Below, in pieces: positions 1 to 9,716 of a DNA stretch of 64,000 bases. The notes under the pieces are model-generated. The model saw only the letters and a program-made list of their open reading frames with translations, was not told where the DNA came from and ran no database searches. The translations under genes were made by a program, and so were the position numbers. This stretch comes from CAVSJJ01 sp963728395 (GTDB taxonomy: Bacteria > Actinomycetota > Actinomycetes > Actinomycetales > Dermatophilaceae). Every line of letters begins with the position of its first letter. The stretch's first letter is position 1. The stretch lies in NCBI GenBank assembly GCA_963728395.1, contig CAVSJJ010000003.1, positions 310,001-374,000 of the forward strand, read 5' to 3'.

Positions 1-1
1 C

Positions 2-1282
<1,281 letters not shown>

Positions 1283-1302
1283 GCACCGCGCCGGACCGAA
1301 CC

Positions 1303-1342
1303 GCAGCGGCGCGGCATACGAGGTCGTATGCCGCGCCGCTGC
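1303..1342. terminator. Bidirectional terminator between uvrA and livF
   Basis: A perfect 18-bp inverted repeat (1303-1320 and 1325-1342) around the loop AGGT sits between the convergent stops of uvrA (1282) and livF (1378). There is no U-tract, as is usual in high-GC actinobacteria. Each arm carries one copy of the octamer CGGCATAC/GTATGCCG that is repeated throughout the window. Confidence 0.85.
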
Positions 1343-1377
1343 CCTCGGTGCCCGGTCATCGCACCCCGGGCCGAGCG

Positions 1378-2091
1378 TCAGTCCTCGCCGAGGTAGGCCT
1401 TGCGCACGTCCTCGCTCGTCAGTAGCTCGGCGCCGGTCCCGGTCAGGACGATCTTGCCGACCTCGAGCACGTACCCCTTCGAGGCGCGCTTGAGTGCCGC
1501 CTGGGCGTTCTGCTCGACGAGCAGGATCGTCGTGCCGCGTTGCTGCAGGGTGGTCACGGTCGTCATGATCCGCTTCATCATGATCGGGGAGAGACCCATC
1601 GACGGCTCGTCGAGCATGAGCAGCTTCGGGTGGCTCATCATCGCGCGGCCCATGGCGAGCATCTGCTGCTCGCCGCCGGAGAAGGTGCCGGCTGCCTGGT
1701 TGCTGCGTTCCTCGAGGATGGGGAAGAGCTCGAAGACCTCGTCGAGATCCTCGGAGATGCCCCGGTCGTGCCGGGCGAACGCCCCGAGCATGAGGTTCTC
1801 GCGGACCGTCAGCCGCGGGAAGATGCGTCGACCCTCGGGGGAGTGGGCCAGGCCCATCTCGACGATCCCGTGAGCGGGCGTCTTCGAGATCTCCTGGCCG
1901 AGGAAGCGGATGGAGCCGCGCAGCGGCCGGAGCAGGCCGGAGATGGTCCGCAGCGTCGTCGTCTTCCCGGCGCCGTTCGTCCCGATGAGGCTGACGACCT
2001 CGCCCTCGTCGACGGTGAAGGAGATGCCCTTGACGGCCTTGATCTTGCCGTAGGCGACCTCGAGGTCGGTGATCTCGAGAATGGGGCTCAC
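1378..2091 (-). CDS. livF: LivF, branched-chain amino acid ABC transporter ATPase
   Basis: A 237-residue cytoplasmic ATPase, the usual LivF length, which pairs with LivG to power uptake of Leu/Ile/Val-type amino acids. Walker A GTNGAGKTT (about residue 35), signature FSGGEQQMLAMGRA and Walker B LLMLDEPSMGLSP are intact. I start it at the GTG at 2089-2091 (protein begins VSPILEITDLEVAYG) rather than at the longer open frame, because the GTG overlaps the livG stop as GTGA and removes a non-conserved arginine-rich extension. It is the last gene of the livJHMGF operon. Confidence 0.93.
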   Translation of the reverse strand: MSPILEITDLEVAYGKIKAVKGISFTVDEGEVVSLIGTNGAGKTTTLRTISGLLRPLRGSIRFLGQEISKTPAHGIVEMGLAHSPEGRRIFPRLTVRENLMLGAFARHDRGISEDLDEVFELFPILEERSNQAAGTFSGGEQQMLAMGRAMMSHPKLLMLDEPSMGLSPIMMKRIMTTVTTLQQRGTTILLVEQNAQAALKRASKGYVLEVGKIVLTGTGAELLTSEDVRKAYLGED

Positions 2092-2906
2092 TCGTCGTCC
2101 TCCTCGCTGCCACCGATGTAGGCCTCGATGACCCGGTGGTCCGACTGCACCTCGGCGGGGGTCCCCTCGACGAGCAGGCCACCCTGGACGAGACAGAGGA
2201 CCCGGTCGCACAGGCCGAAGATGAACCGCATGTCGTGCTCGATGACGACGACGGCGAGCCCCCTGTCCCTGATCTTGAAGATCAGGGACATCGTGTCGCT
2301 CGTCTCCTTGGGGTTCATCCCAGCGGTCGGTTCGTCGAGGAGGAGGAGCTGCGGGTCCGTCGCCATGGCGCGGGCGATCTCGAGCCGCCGCTGGTCGCCG
2401 TAGGCCAGGTTGCGCGCGAGGTGCTCGGACAGCTCGCCGAGCCCGACGAAGTCGAGCAGCTCCTGGGCCCGCTCCCGGGTGGCCGCCTCCTCGTGCCGGA
2501 ACTTCGGTCCGCGCAGGATCGAGGTGAGGGCCTTGGCGGAGGTCCGGCAGTAGCGACCGACCATGACGTTCTCGAGCGCCGTCATGTTGTGGAAGAGCCG
2601 GATGTTCTGGAAGGTGCGGGCCATCCCGGCCTGGACGACGGCCCTGGGCTTCGGTGGGAGCACCTTGCCGCGCAGGGTCACCGTGCCCTCGGTCGGCCGG
2701 TACATGCCGGTGAGGCAGTTGAAGAACGTCGTCTTCCCGGCGCCGTTGGGCCCGATGAGCCCGACGATCTCGCCCTCGTGGACCTGCATCGTCACGTCGT
2801 CGACCGCCGTGAGGCCACCGAAGCGCATCGTCACGTTCTCGGCCTGGAGCACCGTGGCGCCGCGGGGCGCGGACCCGGTGGCGGCCGTCGTCTCGAGCGC
2901 GCTCAT
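2088..2906 (-). CDS. livG: LivG, branched-chain amino acid ABC transporter ATPase
   Basis: A 272-residue ABC ATPase of the LivG type. Walker A GPNGAGKTT, the LivG-style signature LAYGDQRRLEIARAM and Walker B LLLLDEPTAGMNP are present. The protein forms the nucleotide-binding heterodimer with LivF under the LivH/LivM membrane pair. Its ATG overlaps the livM stop as ATGA (2903-2906), so translation is probably coupled. The first ~20 residues (Ala/Gly/Thr-rich) are variable. Confidence 0.94.
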   Translation of the reverse strand: MSALETTAATGSAPRGATVLQAENVTMRFGGLTAVDDVTMQVHEGEIVGLIGPNGAGKTTFFNCLTGMYRPTEGTVTLRGKVLPPKPRAVVQAGMARTFQNIRLFHNMTALENVMVGRYCRTSAKALTSILRGPKFRHEEAATRERAQELLDFVGLGELSEHLARNLAYGDQRRLEIARAMATDPQLLLLDEPTAGMNPKETSDTMSLIFKIRDRGLAVVVIEHDMRFIFGLCDRVLCLVQGGLLVEGTPAEVQSDHRVIEAYIGGSEEDDE

Positions 2907-4654
2907 GCCCGTCCCTCCCCGACCTCGACGTGGGCTTCCTCCGCCCGGTCCGCGAGGCCCTCGTCGGACTCGTGGAACTCGAGCTTGCGGCGTCTGCTCG
3001 CCACGAGACCCTCGGGGCGGAAGCGCATCATGAGGACGAGCATCGCGCCGAAGAACATGATGCGGTAGTCGGCGACGAAGCGGAGCTTCTCGGGCAGGAG
3101 CTTGAGGATCGTCGCGCCGATGAGCACGCCGGCGACCGTCCCCATGCCGCCGAGGACGACGGCGGCGAGGAGGAAGGCGGACTCGAGGAAGATGTACTGC
3201 TCCGGCGTGACCGACACGTCCTGGTGGGCCTTGATGGTGCCGGCGAGGCCGGCGAGGAAGGCGCCGCTGGCGAAGGCGAAGAGCTTGAGGCCGAAGACGT
3301 TGACGCCCATCGCCTCGGCGGCCCGCTCGTCCTCGCGGATGGCGACCCAGCCCCGCCCGATCCGGCTGTCGTTGAGCCGACTGAAGATCGCGATGATGAT
3401 GGCCGCCACGACGAGCATGGCGAAGTAGTAGTTCGCGAAGCGGCCGAGGGTTATCCCGAAGACGACGTGGCTGTCCCCGAAGTTGAACGACCCGATCTCG
3501 AGGTCCGGGATTGCAGGGATGCCGTTCGGGCCGTGGGTGAGGTCCGGCCCGTTCGTGCCGTCGAGGTTGCTCATCGCGAGGCGGAAGATCTCACCGAACG
3601 CGAGGGTGACGATGGCGAGGTAGTCGCCGGAGACCCGCAGGGTCGGCGATCCGATGATGAGGCCCAGCGTCGCCGAGACGATGCCGCCGACGAGCATGAC
3701 GACGAGGAACGGCGGCTTCCAGCCGATCGTCGCGAAGCCCGAGTACGACATCGTCGCCCCGGTGTAGGCGCCGGCGCCGAGGAAGGCGATGTAGCCCAGG
3801 TCGAGCAGGCCGGCGAGGCCGACGACGATGTTGAGGCCGAGGGCCGTCGTCGCGAAGATGAGCACCTGCGTGGCGATGGACATGTTCGCGTTCGAGCCGT
3901 TCTGGGTGAACGGGAAAAGGAACGCCACCATGAACGCGCCGAGGGTGAGGACCCGGCGGTGCTTCTGGGCCACGAGGGTGAGCCAGGTGAACAGGCCCGC
4001 CGCGACGAGCGCCCAGGCGAGGGCCGCCACGAAGCCGAGGAAGAGGAAGAAGGTCGCTGCGTCGGAGATGCTCAGTGCGTAGGCGCTCCCGAAGAGGACG
4101 AGGGCGAGCAGCACGGCGACGACGAGGATCTCGAGCCAGCCGGGCAGCTGCGCGCGGAACTGGTCCTTGGTCTCCTCCGGCGTGAGGAAGAGCGACCCGG
4201 CGAACATGAGGAGGGCACCGAGGAAGGACACCCAGCCGCCCGGGTTGACGTTGATGAGCCCACCGGCCTGCACCGCGATGACGATGACGACCAGGGCCAT
4301 GTAGCCGAAGGCGCTGGTGCCGAGGGCTCGCAGCGCCTTCGCGGAGCCCACCCAGGCGCCGAGCCCACTCATCATCCCCCGGTCGAGCAGGAGGAAGAGG
4401 ACAGACGCCAGGGCCACGACGAGCATGAGGATCTGCAGCGTGCCTGGATAGAAGTCGATCGACAGGTCGCCGAGGATGTTCCCGACGTAGGCCCAGGACA
4501 GGAAGCAGCCCACGGCGAGGATCACGGCCCCGGCGAAGGTGACGATCCACCCGTAGCGGGCGAGGCCGGGGAACCGTCCGGCGAGACCGTCGGCCGGTTC
4601 CGAGCCGCGGTCGGTCATCGTCGGCCCGGTGGGGGTCGTCGCGTCGGTGCTCAT
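2903..4654 (-). CDS. livM: LivM, branched-chain amino acid ABC transporter permease
   Basis: A polytopic membrane permease of 583 residues. The C-terminal ~320 residues carry the standard transporter core, with ALGLNIVVGLAGLLDLGY and the loop typical of LivM (GSPTLRVSGDYLAIVTLAFGE). The N-terminal ~230 residues add several further hydrophobic segments, making it longer than E. coli LivM (about 425 aa), as in other actinobacteria. The start ATG at 4652-4654 (MSTDATTPTG) overlaps the livH stop as ATGA. The open frame continues upstream inside livH but does not look like real protein there. Confidence 0.92.
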   Translation of the reverse strand: MSTDATTPTGPTMTDRGSEPADGLAGRFPGLARYGWIVTFAGAVILAVGCFLSWAYVGNILGDLSIDFYPGTLQILMLVVALASVLFLLLDRGMMSGLGAWVGSAKALRALGTSAFGYMALVVIVIAVQAGGLINVNPGGWVSFLGALLMFAGSLFLTPEETKDQFRAQLPGWLEILVVAVLLALVLFGSAYALSISDAATFFLFLGFVAALAWALVAAGLFTWLTLVAQKHRRVLTLGAFMVAFLFPFTQNGSNANMSIATQVLIFATTALGLNIVVGLAGLLDLGYIAFLGAGAYTGATMSYSGFATIGWKPPFLVVMLVGGIVSATLGLIIGSPTLRVSGDYLAIVTLAFGEIFRLAMSNLDGTNGPDLTHGPNGIPAIPDLEIGSFNFGDSHVVFGITLGRFANYYFAMLVVAAIIIAIFSRLNDSRIGRGWVAIREDERAAEAMGVNVFGLKLFAFASGAFLAGLAGTIKAHQDVSVTPEQYIFLESAFLLAAVVLGGMGTVAGVLIGATILKLLPEKLRFVADYRIMFFGAMLVLMMRFRPEGLVASRRRKLEFHESDEGLADRAEEAHVEVGEGRA

Positions 4655-5571
4655 GCCCGGTCCACCACCCGAGCGCCCATGATTCCCTGGGGACGGAAGA
4701 CGAGGACGACGATGAGGAGCACGAAGGCCCAGACGTCCTTCCATGGTGTCCCGCCGAAGGAGCCCGGGATGAACTGGGTGGCCATCGACTCCGCCAGGCC
4801 GAGGACGAGCCCGCCGACGACGGCGCCGGCGATGTTGCCGATGCCCCCGAGTACCGCCGCCGTGAACGCCTTGAGGCCGGCCGTGAAGCCCATGATGTAG
4901 CTGATGTTCGCCGTCTGCAGTCCCTGGGCGACGCCGGCGAGACCGGCGAGGAAGGCGCCGAGACCGAACGCGACGACGATGATCCGGTCGACGTTGATGC
5001 CCATGAGCCGGGCCGTGTCCGGGTCCTGGGAGACGGCCTGCATGCCGCGACCGAGCTTCGTGCGGTTGATGAACCACCAGAGCGCCACGGCGGAGATGAT
5101 GAGTGAGCCGACGGTGAAGACCGCCGGACGACGGATCGACAGCTCGCCGAAGGTCATCGCCGGCCCGGTGACCCAGTCGATCTGCGGGTAGGGCAGGGGG
5201 CTCTTCGCACCGGGGTACCACAGGCGCACTGCCTCCTGGAGGAACACCGACATCCCGATGGCGGTGATGAGCGGCGCCAGCCGTGGCGCGCCCCGGAGGG
5301 GGCGGTACGCGAGCCGTTCCATGAGGACGGCGATGGCCATCGAGGCCAGGACCGCGCCGACGAGCATGATCGGCAGGATCCAGATGGACGTCGAACCGTC
5401 GAAGAGGACGGTCCAGACCGCGAGCGACCCGAACGCCCCGATCATGAAGACCTCGCCGTGGGCGAAGTTGATGAGCTGCACGATGCCGTAGACGACGGTG
5501 TAGCCGACGGCGATGAGGGCGTACAGCGACCCCAGGGCAAGGCCGTTGACGAGCTGTTGGACGAAGATCAT
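4651..5571 (-). CDS. livH: LivH, branched-chain amino acid ABC transporter permease
   Basis: A 306-residue integral membrane permease beginning MIFVQQLVNGLALGSLYA, the typical LivH N-terminus, followed by YTVVYGIVQLINFAHGE and the conserved stretch MGINVDRIIVVAFGLGAFLA. The start ATG (5569-5571) has a GAGG 5-8 bases upstream. It follows the binding-protein gene after a 118-bp gap that contains a perfect 36-bp palindrome, so its expression may be set by read-through. Confidence 0.94.
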   Translation of the reverse strand: MIFVQQLVNGLALGSLYALIAVGYTVVYGIVQLINFAHGEVFMIGAFGSLAVWTVLFDGSTSIWILPIMLVGAVLASMAIAVLMERLAYRPLRGAPRLAPLITAIGMSVFLQEAVRLWYPGAKSPLPYPQIDWVTGPAMTFGELSIRRPAVFTVGSLIISAVALWWFINRTKLGRGMQAVSQDPDTARLMGINVDRIIVVAFGLGAFLAGLAGVAQGLQTANISYIMGFTAGLKAFTAAVLGGIGNIAGAVVGGLVLGLAESMATQFIPGSFGGTPWKDVWAFVLLIVVLVFRPQGIMGARVVDRA

Positions 5572-5609
5572 CTCAACCTCGGTGGTCAGGGGACGCGCTG
5601 GTCGATGGT

Positions 5610-5645
5610 AGCGGCGGGAGCGGGCCATGGCCCGCTCCCGCCGCT
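5610..5645. terminator. Palindromic attenuator between livJ and livH
   Basis: A perfect 36-bp palindrome (5610-5627 against 5628-5645) with CCATGG at its centre. It lies 45 bases after the livJ stop and before livHMGF. A partial terminator here would give more periplasmic-type binding protein than permease, a common stoichiometry in solute-binding-protein operons. The role is inferred from position. Confidence 0.7.
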
Positions 5646-5689
5646 GCTCCGGCCGGGTCGGCCGTCGGGTCAGGAGTGGATCGGGTCGA

Positions 5690-6913
5690 TCACTCGAAGG
5701 TGCCGGTCTTCGCCGGGACCCACTTGCCACCCTCGACCTTGTACACCGTGAGGACCTTCGACGTCGTGTCGCCGTACTGGTCGAACCCCACGTGTCCGGT
5801 GACGCCGTCGAAGGAGACCTTGTTGAGGGCGTCGACGGTCGCCTGGCGGGCCGACTTGGCGTCGGGCGCGTCCTTGAGCGAGGTCTTGAGGGCCTCGATG
5901 ATCGCGTTCGCCGCGTCGTAGGCGTAGCCACCGTAGGCGGCGGCGGGCTCGCTGTAGCCGGCCGCCTGGTAGTCGTTGAGGAACTTCTTGCCGGCCTCGG
6001 TGCTGTCGGTCGGGGCACCGACCGAGGTGGCGAGGTCGCCGTCGGAGTTCGCGCCGGCGAGCTTGATGAAGTCGTCGGCGAAGATGCCGTCACCACCCAT
6101 GAGCGGGATGTTGAGACCGGCGTTCTTCACCTGGAGCGAGAGCGGACCCGCCTCGGGGTACTGGCCGCCGTAGTAGATGGCCTGCGGACCGGTCGGCTTG
6201 ATCTTGGAGATGACGGTGGAGAAGTCGTTGTTGCCACCGTTGTCCTGGGTGACGATCGACTCGGCGTCGGTGACCGTGCCGCCGCCCTTCTTGAACTCGG
6301 TGGCGAAGGCGTCGACGAGGCCCTGACCGTAGGTCTGCTTGTCGTGGACGGTCGCGACCTTCTTGATGCCCTGACCGAGCAGGTACTGGGCGGCGAAGGG
6401 TCCCTGGACGGCATCGGTCGTGCAGGTCCGGAAGTAGGTGTCGTACTGCCGCTTGGGCGCGTTGGGGTCCGGGCCGATCGTCAGGCTCGGGTTCGTGTTC
6501 GCCGGGGAGACCTGGGCGACCCCGGCGCTGGCGAAGATCGGCTGGGTCTGCTGGGCGACACCCGAGTTGAGGTTGGCGACGACGCCGACGACCTGGTCGT
6601 CGGCCACGATGGCGGTGGCGGCGTTCTTGCCGACGTCGGGCTTCGCCTCGTCGTCCTTGGGGAGGACCTCGAGCTTCCAGCCCGGGATGGTGTTGTTGTC
6701 GTTGGCCTGCTTCACGGCCAGCTCGACCGAGTGCTGGATGCCGAGGCCGAGCGCGGACAGGCTGCCCGAGAACGGGGCGCTGACGGCGATCTTGGCCACC
6801 TTCTCGCCTCCGGAGCCACCGGTGCTCTCGCTGCCGCGGCTGCCGCACCCGGCAAGCGCGAGCGACGCGACGAGCACCGAGGCGCCGACCGTGATGACGG
6901 AACGCTGAGGCAC
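5690..6913 (-). CDS. livJ: Branched-chain amino acid ABC transporter substrate-binding lipoprotein
   Basis: A 407-residue extracytoplasmic receptor of the type I periplasmic-binding family (LivJ/LivK-like). The N-terminus is a lipoprotein signal: basic start, hydrophobic SVLVASLALAG, then the lipobox cysteine in LAGCG, followed by a Gly/Ser linker. The mature part opens with IAVSAPFSGSLSALG, the usual ligand-lobe start. I start at the GTG 6911-6913 because a consensus AGGAGG lies 4 bases upstream; the longer frame would place that ribosome site inside the gene. It is the first gene of the liv operon, divergent from the Rieske gene. Confidence 0.92.
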   Translation of the reverse strand: MPQRSVITVGASVLVASLALAGCGSRGSESTGGSGGEKVAKIAVSAPFSGSLSALGLGIQHSVELAVKQANDNNTIPGWKLEVLPKDDEAKPDVGKNAATAIVADDQVVGVVANLNSGVAQQTQPIFASAGVAQVSPANTNPSLTIGPDPNAPKRQYDTYFRTCTTDAVQGPFAAQYLLGQGIKKVATVHDKQTYGQGLVDAFATEFKKGGGTVTDAESIVTQDNGGNNDFSTVISKIKPTGPQAIYYGGQYPEAGPLSLQVKNAGLNIPLMGGDGIFADDFIKLAGANSDGDLATSVGAPTDSTEAGKKFLNDYQAAGYSEPAAAYGGYAYDAANAIIEALKTSLKDAPDAKSARQATVDALNKVSFDGVTGHVGFDQYGDTTSKVLTVYKVEGGKWVPAKTGTFE

Positions 6914-6940
6914 ATTTCCTCCTGTGTGAACATGTCCGGG

Positions 6941-6954
6941 GGGCACACGTGCCC
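6941..6954. promoter_or_regulatory. Inverted repeat upstream of livJ
   Basis: GGGCAC and GTGCCC separated by AC lie 28-41 bases before the livJ start, in the 295-bp divergent region between livJ and the Rieske gene. A direct repeat CTCGCTAC (minus strand, near 6965-6995) lies further upstream. An operator for liv regulation is possible; no regulator gene is adjacent. The rest of the intergenic region shows one copy of the CGGCATAC octamer (7175) and nothing else I recognise. Confidence 0.3.
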
Positions 6955-7208
6955 AGCCCGCTGCTCGCGACGGGTAGCGAGCATTGGCGAACTGTAGCGA
7001 GTCTCACATTGCGGTGGTGTTTCCCGCCCACGGATGGTGCCGAGTCGTTATCTTCCGGGACCCGGCCCTACCGCGCGCCAGGCCGGCCCGAGAGGGCGGG
7101 GCGCGAGCCTTACAGCCTCCTCTCAGCAACCCGAACCAGACTCCTGCGGGTCGGTCGCGCACCCCGCGGCCGATCGGCATACCCGGCGTCACGTGAGGAC
7201 GGATCTGC

Positions 7209-7658
7209 ATGACCGAGCAGCGACCGACGAGGACTCCCGAGGGCCCGCGCGCCACCGGTCGGCGCCAGGTGCTGGCCGGCACCGGGCTCGCGGTGGCGGG
7301 AGCCGCCCTGCTCGCGGGCTGCGGCGCGGCATCGTCCGCCGCGGGCCCCACCGCGGGCACCGGTGGCGGCGGGGCGACGTCCGTTCCCGTCTCCGACGTC
7401 CCGGTGGGTGGCGGCACCATCCTCCAGAGCCCGCCGATCGTGGTCACCCAGCCGACAAAGGGGACGTTCGAGGCGTTCTCGTCGATCTGCCCGCACGCCG
7501 GCTGCCCCGTCACGAGCATCCAGAGCGGCCTGATCATCTGCCCCTGCCACGGCAGCCAGTTCGACATCACGACCGGCGACGTCAAGGCCGGGCCGGCCCC
7601 GCACGGCCTCGACAAGAAGACGGCCACCGTCCAGGGGGACGCGGTCGAGGTCTCCTGA
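7209..7658 (+). CDS. Rieske [2Fe-2S] protein, Tat-exported lipoprotein
   Basis: A 149-residue exported iron-sulfur protein. The N-terminus has twin arginines (TGRRQVLAG) before a hydrophobic stretch ending in LLAGCG, so it looks like a Tat substrate that becomes a lipoprotein. The C-terminal half has both cluster motifs, CPHAGC and CPCHGSQF, giving two Cys and two His ligands. A Gly/Ala/Thr linker separates anchor and domain. No cytochrome b or oxygenase gene is beside it, so its redox partner is unknown. A GAGGA lies about 10 bases before the ATG. Confidence 0.88.
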   Translation: MTEQRPTRTPEGPRATGRRQVLAGTGLAVAGAALLAGCGAASSAAGPTAGTGGGGATSVPVSDVPVGGGTILQSPPIVVTQPTKGTFEAFSSICPHAGCPVTSIQSGLIICPCHGSQFDITTGDVKAGPAPHGLDKKTATVQGDAVEVS

Positions 7659-7715
7659 CCGGGGACCGGCGCACGAGCATGTGTCCGGCCCGCCGGCATC
7701 GTCGCCGGGCCGCCG

Positions 7716-7721
7716 TAGGGT
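7716..7721 (+). promoter_or_regulatory. -10 box TAGGGT of uvrC (leaderless)
   Basis: TAGGGT ends six bases before the uvrC GTG at 7728, which would place the transcription start on the start codon. No ribosome-binding site is visible. Confidence 0.55.
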
Positions 7722-7727
7722 TGTCGT

Positions 7728-9716
7728 GTGGCCGACCCGTCGACGTACCGCCCCGCGCCGGGGCAGATCCCGACCGATCCGGGCGTCTACCGCTTCCGGG
7801 ACGCGCAGGGCCGGGTCATCTATGTCGGCAAGGCCAAGTCGCTGCGCTCCCGGCTCTCGTCCTACTTCCAGGACGTCGCCGCCCTCCACCCGCGGACGGC
7901 GACGATGGTGCGGACCGGTGCGAGCGTCGAGTGGACCGTCGTCTCGACCGAGGTCGAGGCCCTCCAGCTCGAGTACACGTGGATCAAGGAGTTCGACCCG
8001 CGGTTCAACGTCAAGTACCGCGACGACAAGTCCTACCCCTACCTCGCCGTGACGATGGGGGAGGACTACCCGCGGGCCCAGGTCCTGCGCGGCGCCAAGC
8101 GGCGCGGCACCCGCTACTTCGGCCCCTACACGCACGCGTGGGCCATCCGGGAGACCCTCGACCTGCTTCTGCGCGTCTTCCCGGTGCGCACCTGCTCCAC
8201 GGGCGTCTTCAACCGGGCCCGGCAGGTCGGCCGGCCCTGCCTGCTCGGCTACATCGACAAGTGCTCGGCCCCCTGTGTCGGCCGCGTCGACGGGGACGAG
8301 CACCGCGCCATCGCCGAGGAGCTGTGCGACTTCATGGCCGGCAGTACGGGGAAGTATGTCCGCAGGCTGCAACGCCAGATGTCCGATGCGGCGGCCGAGC
8401 TCGACTTCGAGCGGGCCGCCCGGCTCCGCGACGACATCGGAGCCCTCGAGAAGGTCCTCGAGCGCTCCGCGGTCGTGCTCGGCGACGACACCGACGCCGA
8501 CGTCTTCGCCCTCGCGGACGACGAGCTGGAGGCGGCAGTCCAGGTGTTCCACGTCCGCGCCGGCCGGGTGCGCGGCCAACGGGGATGGGTCGCCGAGAAG
8601 GTGGCCGAGGACGTTCCGGACGTCGTCGGGCATCTGCTCCAGCAGATCTACGGCGGCGAGACGGGCGAGGGGGTCCCCCGGGAGGTCCTCGTCCCTGTCC
8701 TGCCGCCGGACGACGTGGCCGTGGCGGAGTGGCTCTCCGGCCTACGCGGCAGCCGGGTCGACCTGCGGGTGCCGCGCCGTGGCGACAAGCGCGCGCTCAT
8801 GGACACGGTGCGCCGCAACGCCGAGGAGAGCCTCGCCCGGCACAAGGTGGCCCGCGCGGGGGACCTCACCGCGCGCAGCCAGGCGCTCCAGCAGCTCCAG
8901 GACGCCCTCGACCTCGAGGACTCCCCGCTGCGGATCGAGTGCTTCGACATCAGTCACGTCCAGGGGACGGACGTCGTCGGCTCGATGGTCGTCTTCGAGG
9001 ACGGGCTGCCTCGCAAGTCGGAGTACCGCCGGTTCATCGTGCGCGGCACGGCGGCGCGCGCCGGCCGCGGCGAGGCCGGCGACGAGCGGTATGCCGTCGA
9101 CGACACCGCCGCGATGCGGGAGGTCCTCGGCCGGCGGTTCCATCGCTACCTGCAGTCCCTGCAGGAGTCGCCCCGACTCGACGAGGAGACCGGTCGTCCG
9201 CAGAGGTTCGCCTACCCGCCGAACCTCGTCGTCGTCGACGGCGGCCTCCCGCAGGTCAACGCCGCCGCCCGGGTCCTCGACGAGCTCGGCGTCAGCGACA
9301 TCGCGCTCGTCGGGCTCGCCAAACGGCTCGAGGAGGTGTGGGTGCCCGACCAGGACTTCCCCGTCGTCCTGCCCCGCACCAGCGAGGGCCTCTACCTCCT
9401 GCAGCGGGTGCGGGACGAGGCCCACCGCTTCGCCATCACCTTCCACCGACAGCGGCGGTCCCGGTCGATGACCCGCTCCGCACTGGACGGCATACCGGGG
9501 CTCGGCGAGGGCCGCAAGGCGGCGCTGCTCAGGGCCTTCGGGTCGGTCAAGCGGCTCCGGGCCGCCTCCGTCGACGAGCTGCGCGATGTGCCTGGGATCG
9601 GTCCCCGCCTCGCGGCGACGATTGCGGCAGAGTTGGGGGGACGGGAGCAGGCCGAGTCGGTCAACCTGATGACCGGCGAGATCCTCGAGGACGGGCCAGG
9701 AGGCGGCGATGGGTGA
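7728..9716 (+). CDS. uvrC: UvrC, excinuclease ABC subunit C
   Basis: The 662-residue nuclease that makes both incisions during nucleotide excision repair. In order: GIY-YIG domain (about residues 16-95, with PGVYRFRD and VIYVGKAKSLRSRLSSYF), UVR domain binding UvrB (about 205-240), the RNase H-like 3'... 5' nuclease core with IECFDISHVQGTDVVGSM (about 405), and tandem helix-hairpin-helix motifs (IPGLGEGRKAALL and VPGIGPRLAATIAAEL). The GTG start is fixed by a -10 box six bases upstream. The 3' end overlaps rapZ by eight bases. It opens the uvrC-rapZ-yvcK-whiA cluster. Confidence 0.97.
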   Translation: MADPSTYRPAPGQIPTDPGVYRFRDAQGRVIYVGKAKSLRSRLSSYFQDVAALHPRTATMVRTGASVEWTVVSTEVEALQLEYTWIKEFDPRFNVKYRDDKSYPYLAVTMGEDYPRAQVLRGAKRRGTRYFGPYTHAWAIRETLDLLLRVFPVRTCSTGVFNRARQVGRPCLLGYIDKCSAPCVGRVDGDEHRAIAEELCDFMAGSTGKYVRRLQRQMSDAAAELDFERAARLRDDIGALEKVLERSAVVLGDDTDADVFALADDELEAAVQVFHVRAGRVRGQRGWVAEKVAEDVPDVVGHLLQQIYGGETGEGVPREVLVPVLPPDDVAVAEWLSGLRGSRVDLRVPRRGDKRALMDTVRRNAEESLARHKVARAGDLTARSQALQQLQDALDLEDSPLRIECFDISHVQGTDVVGSMVVFEDGLPRKSEYRRFIVRGTAARAGRGEAGDERYAVDDTAAMREVLGRRFHRYLQSLQESPRLDEETGRPQRFAYPPNLVVVDGGLPQVNAAARVLDELGVSDIALVGLAKRLEEVWVPDQDFPVVLPRTSEGLYLLQRVRDEAHRFAITFHRQRRSRSMTRSALDGIPGLGEGRKAALLRAFGSVKRLRAASVDELRDVPGIGPRLAATIAAELGGREQAESVNLMTGEILEDGPGGGDG

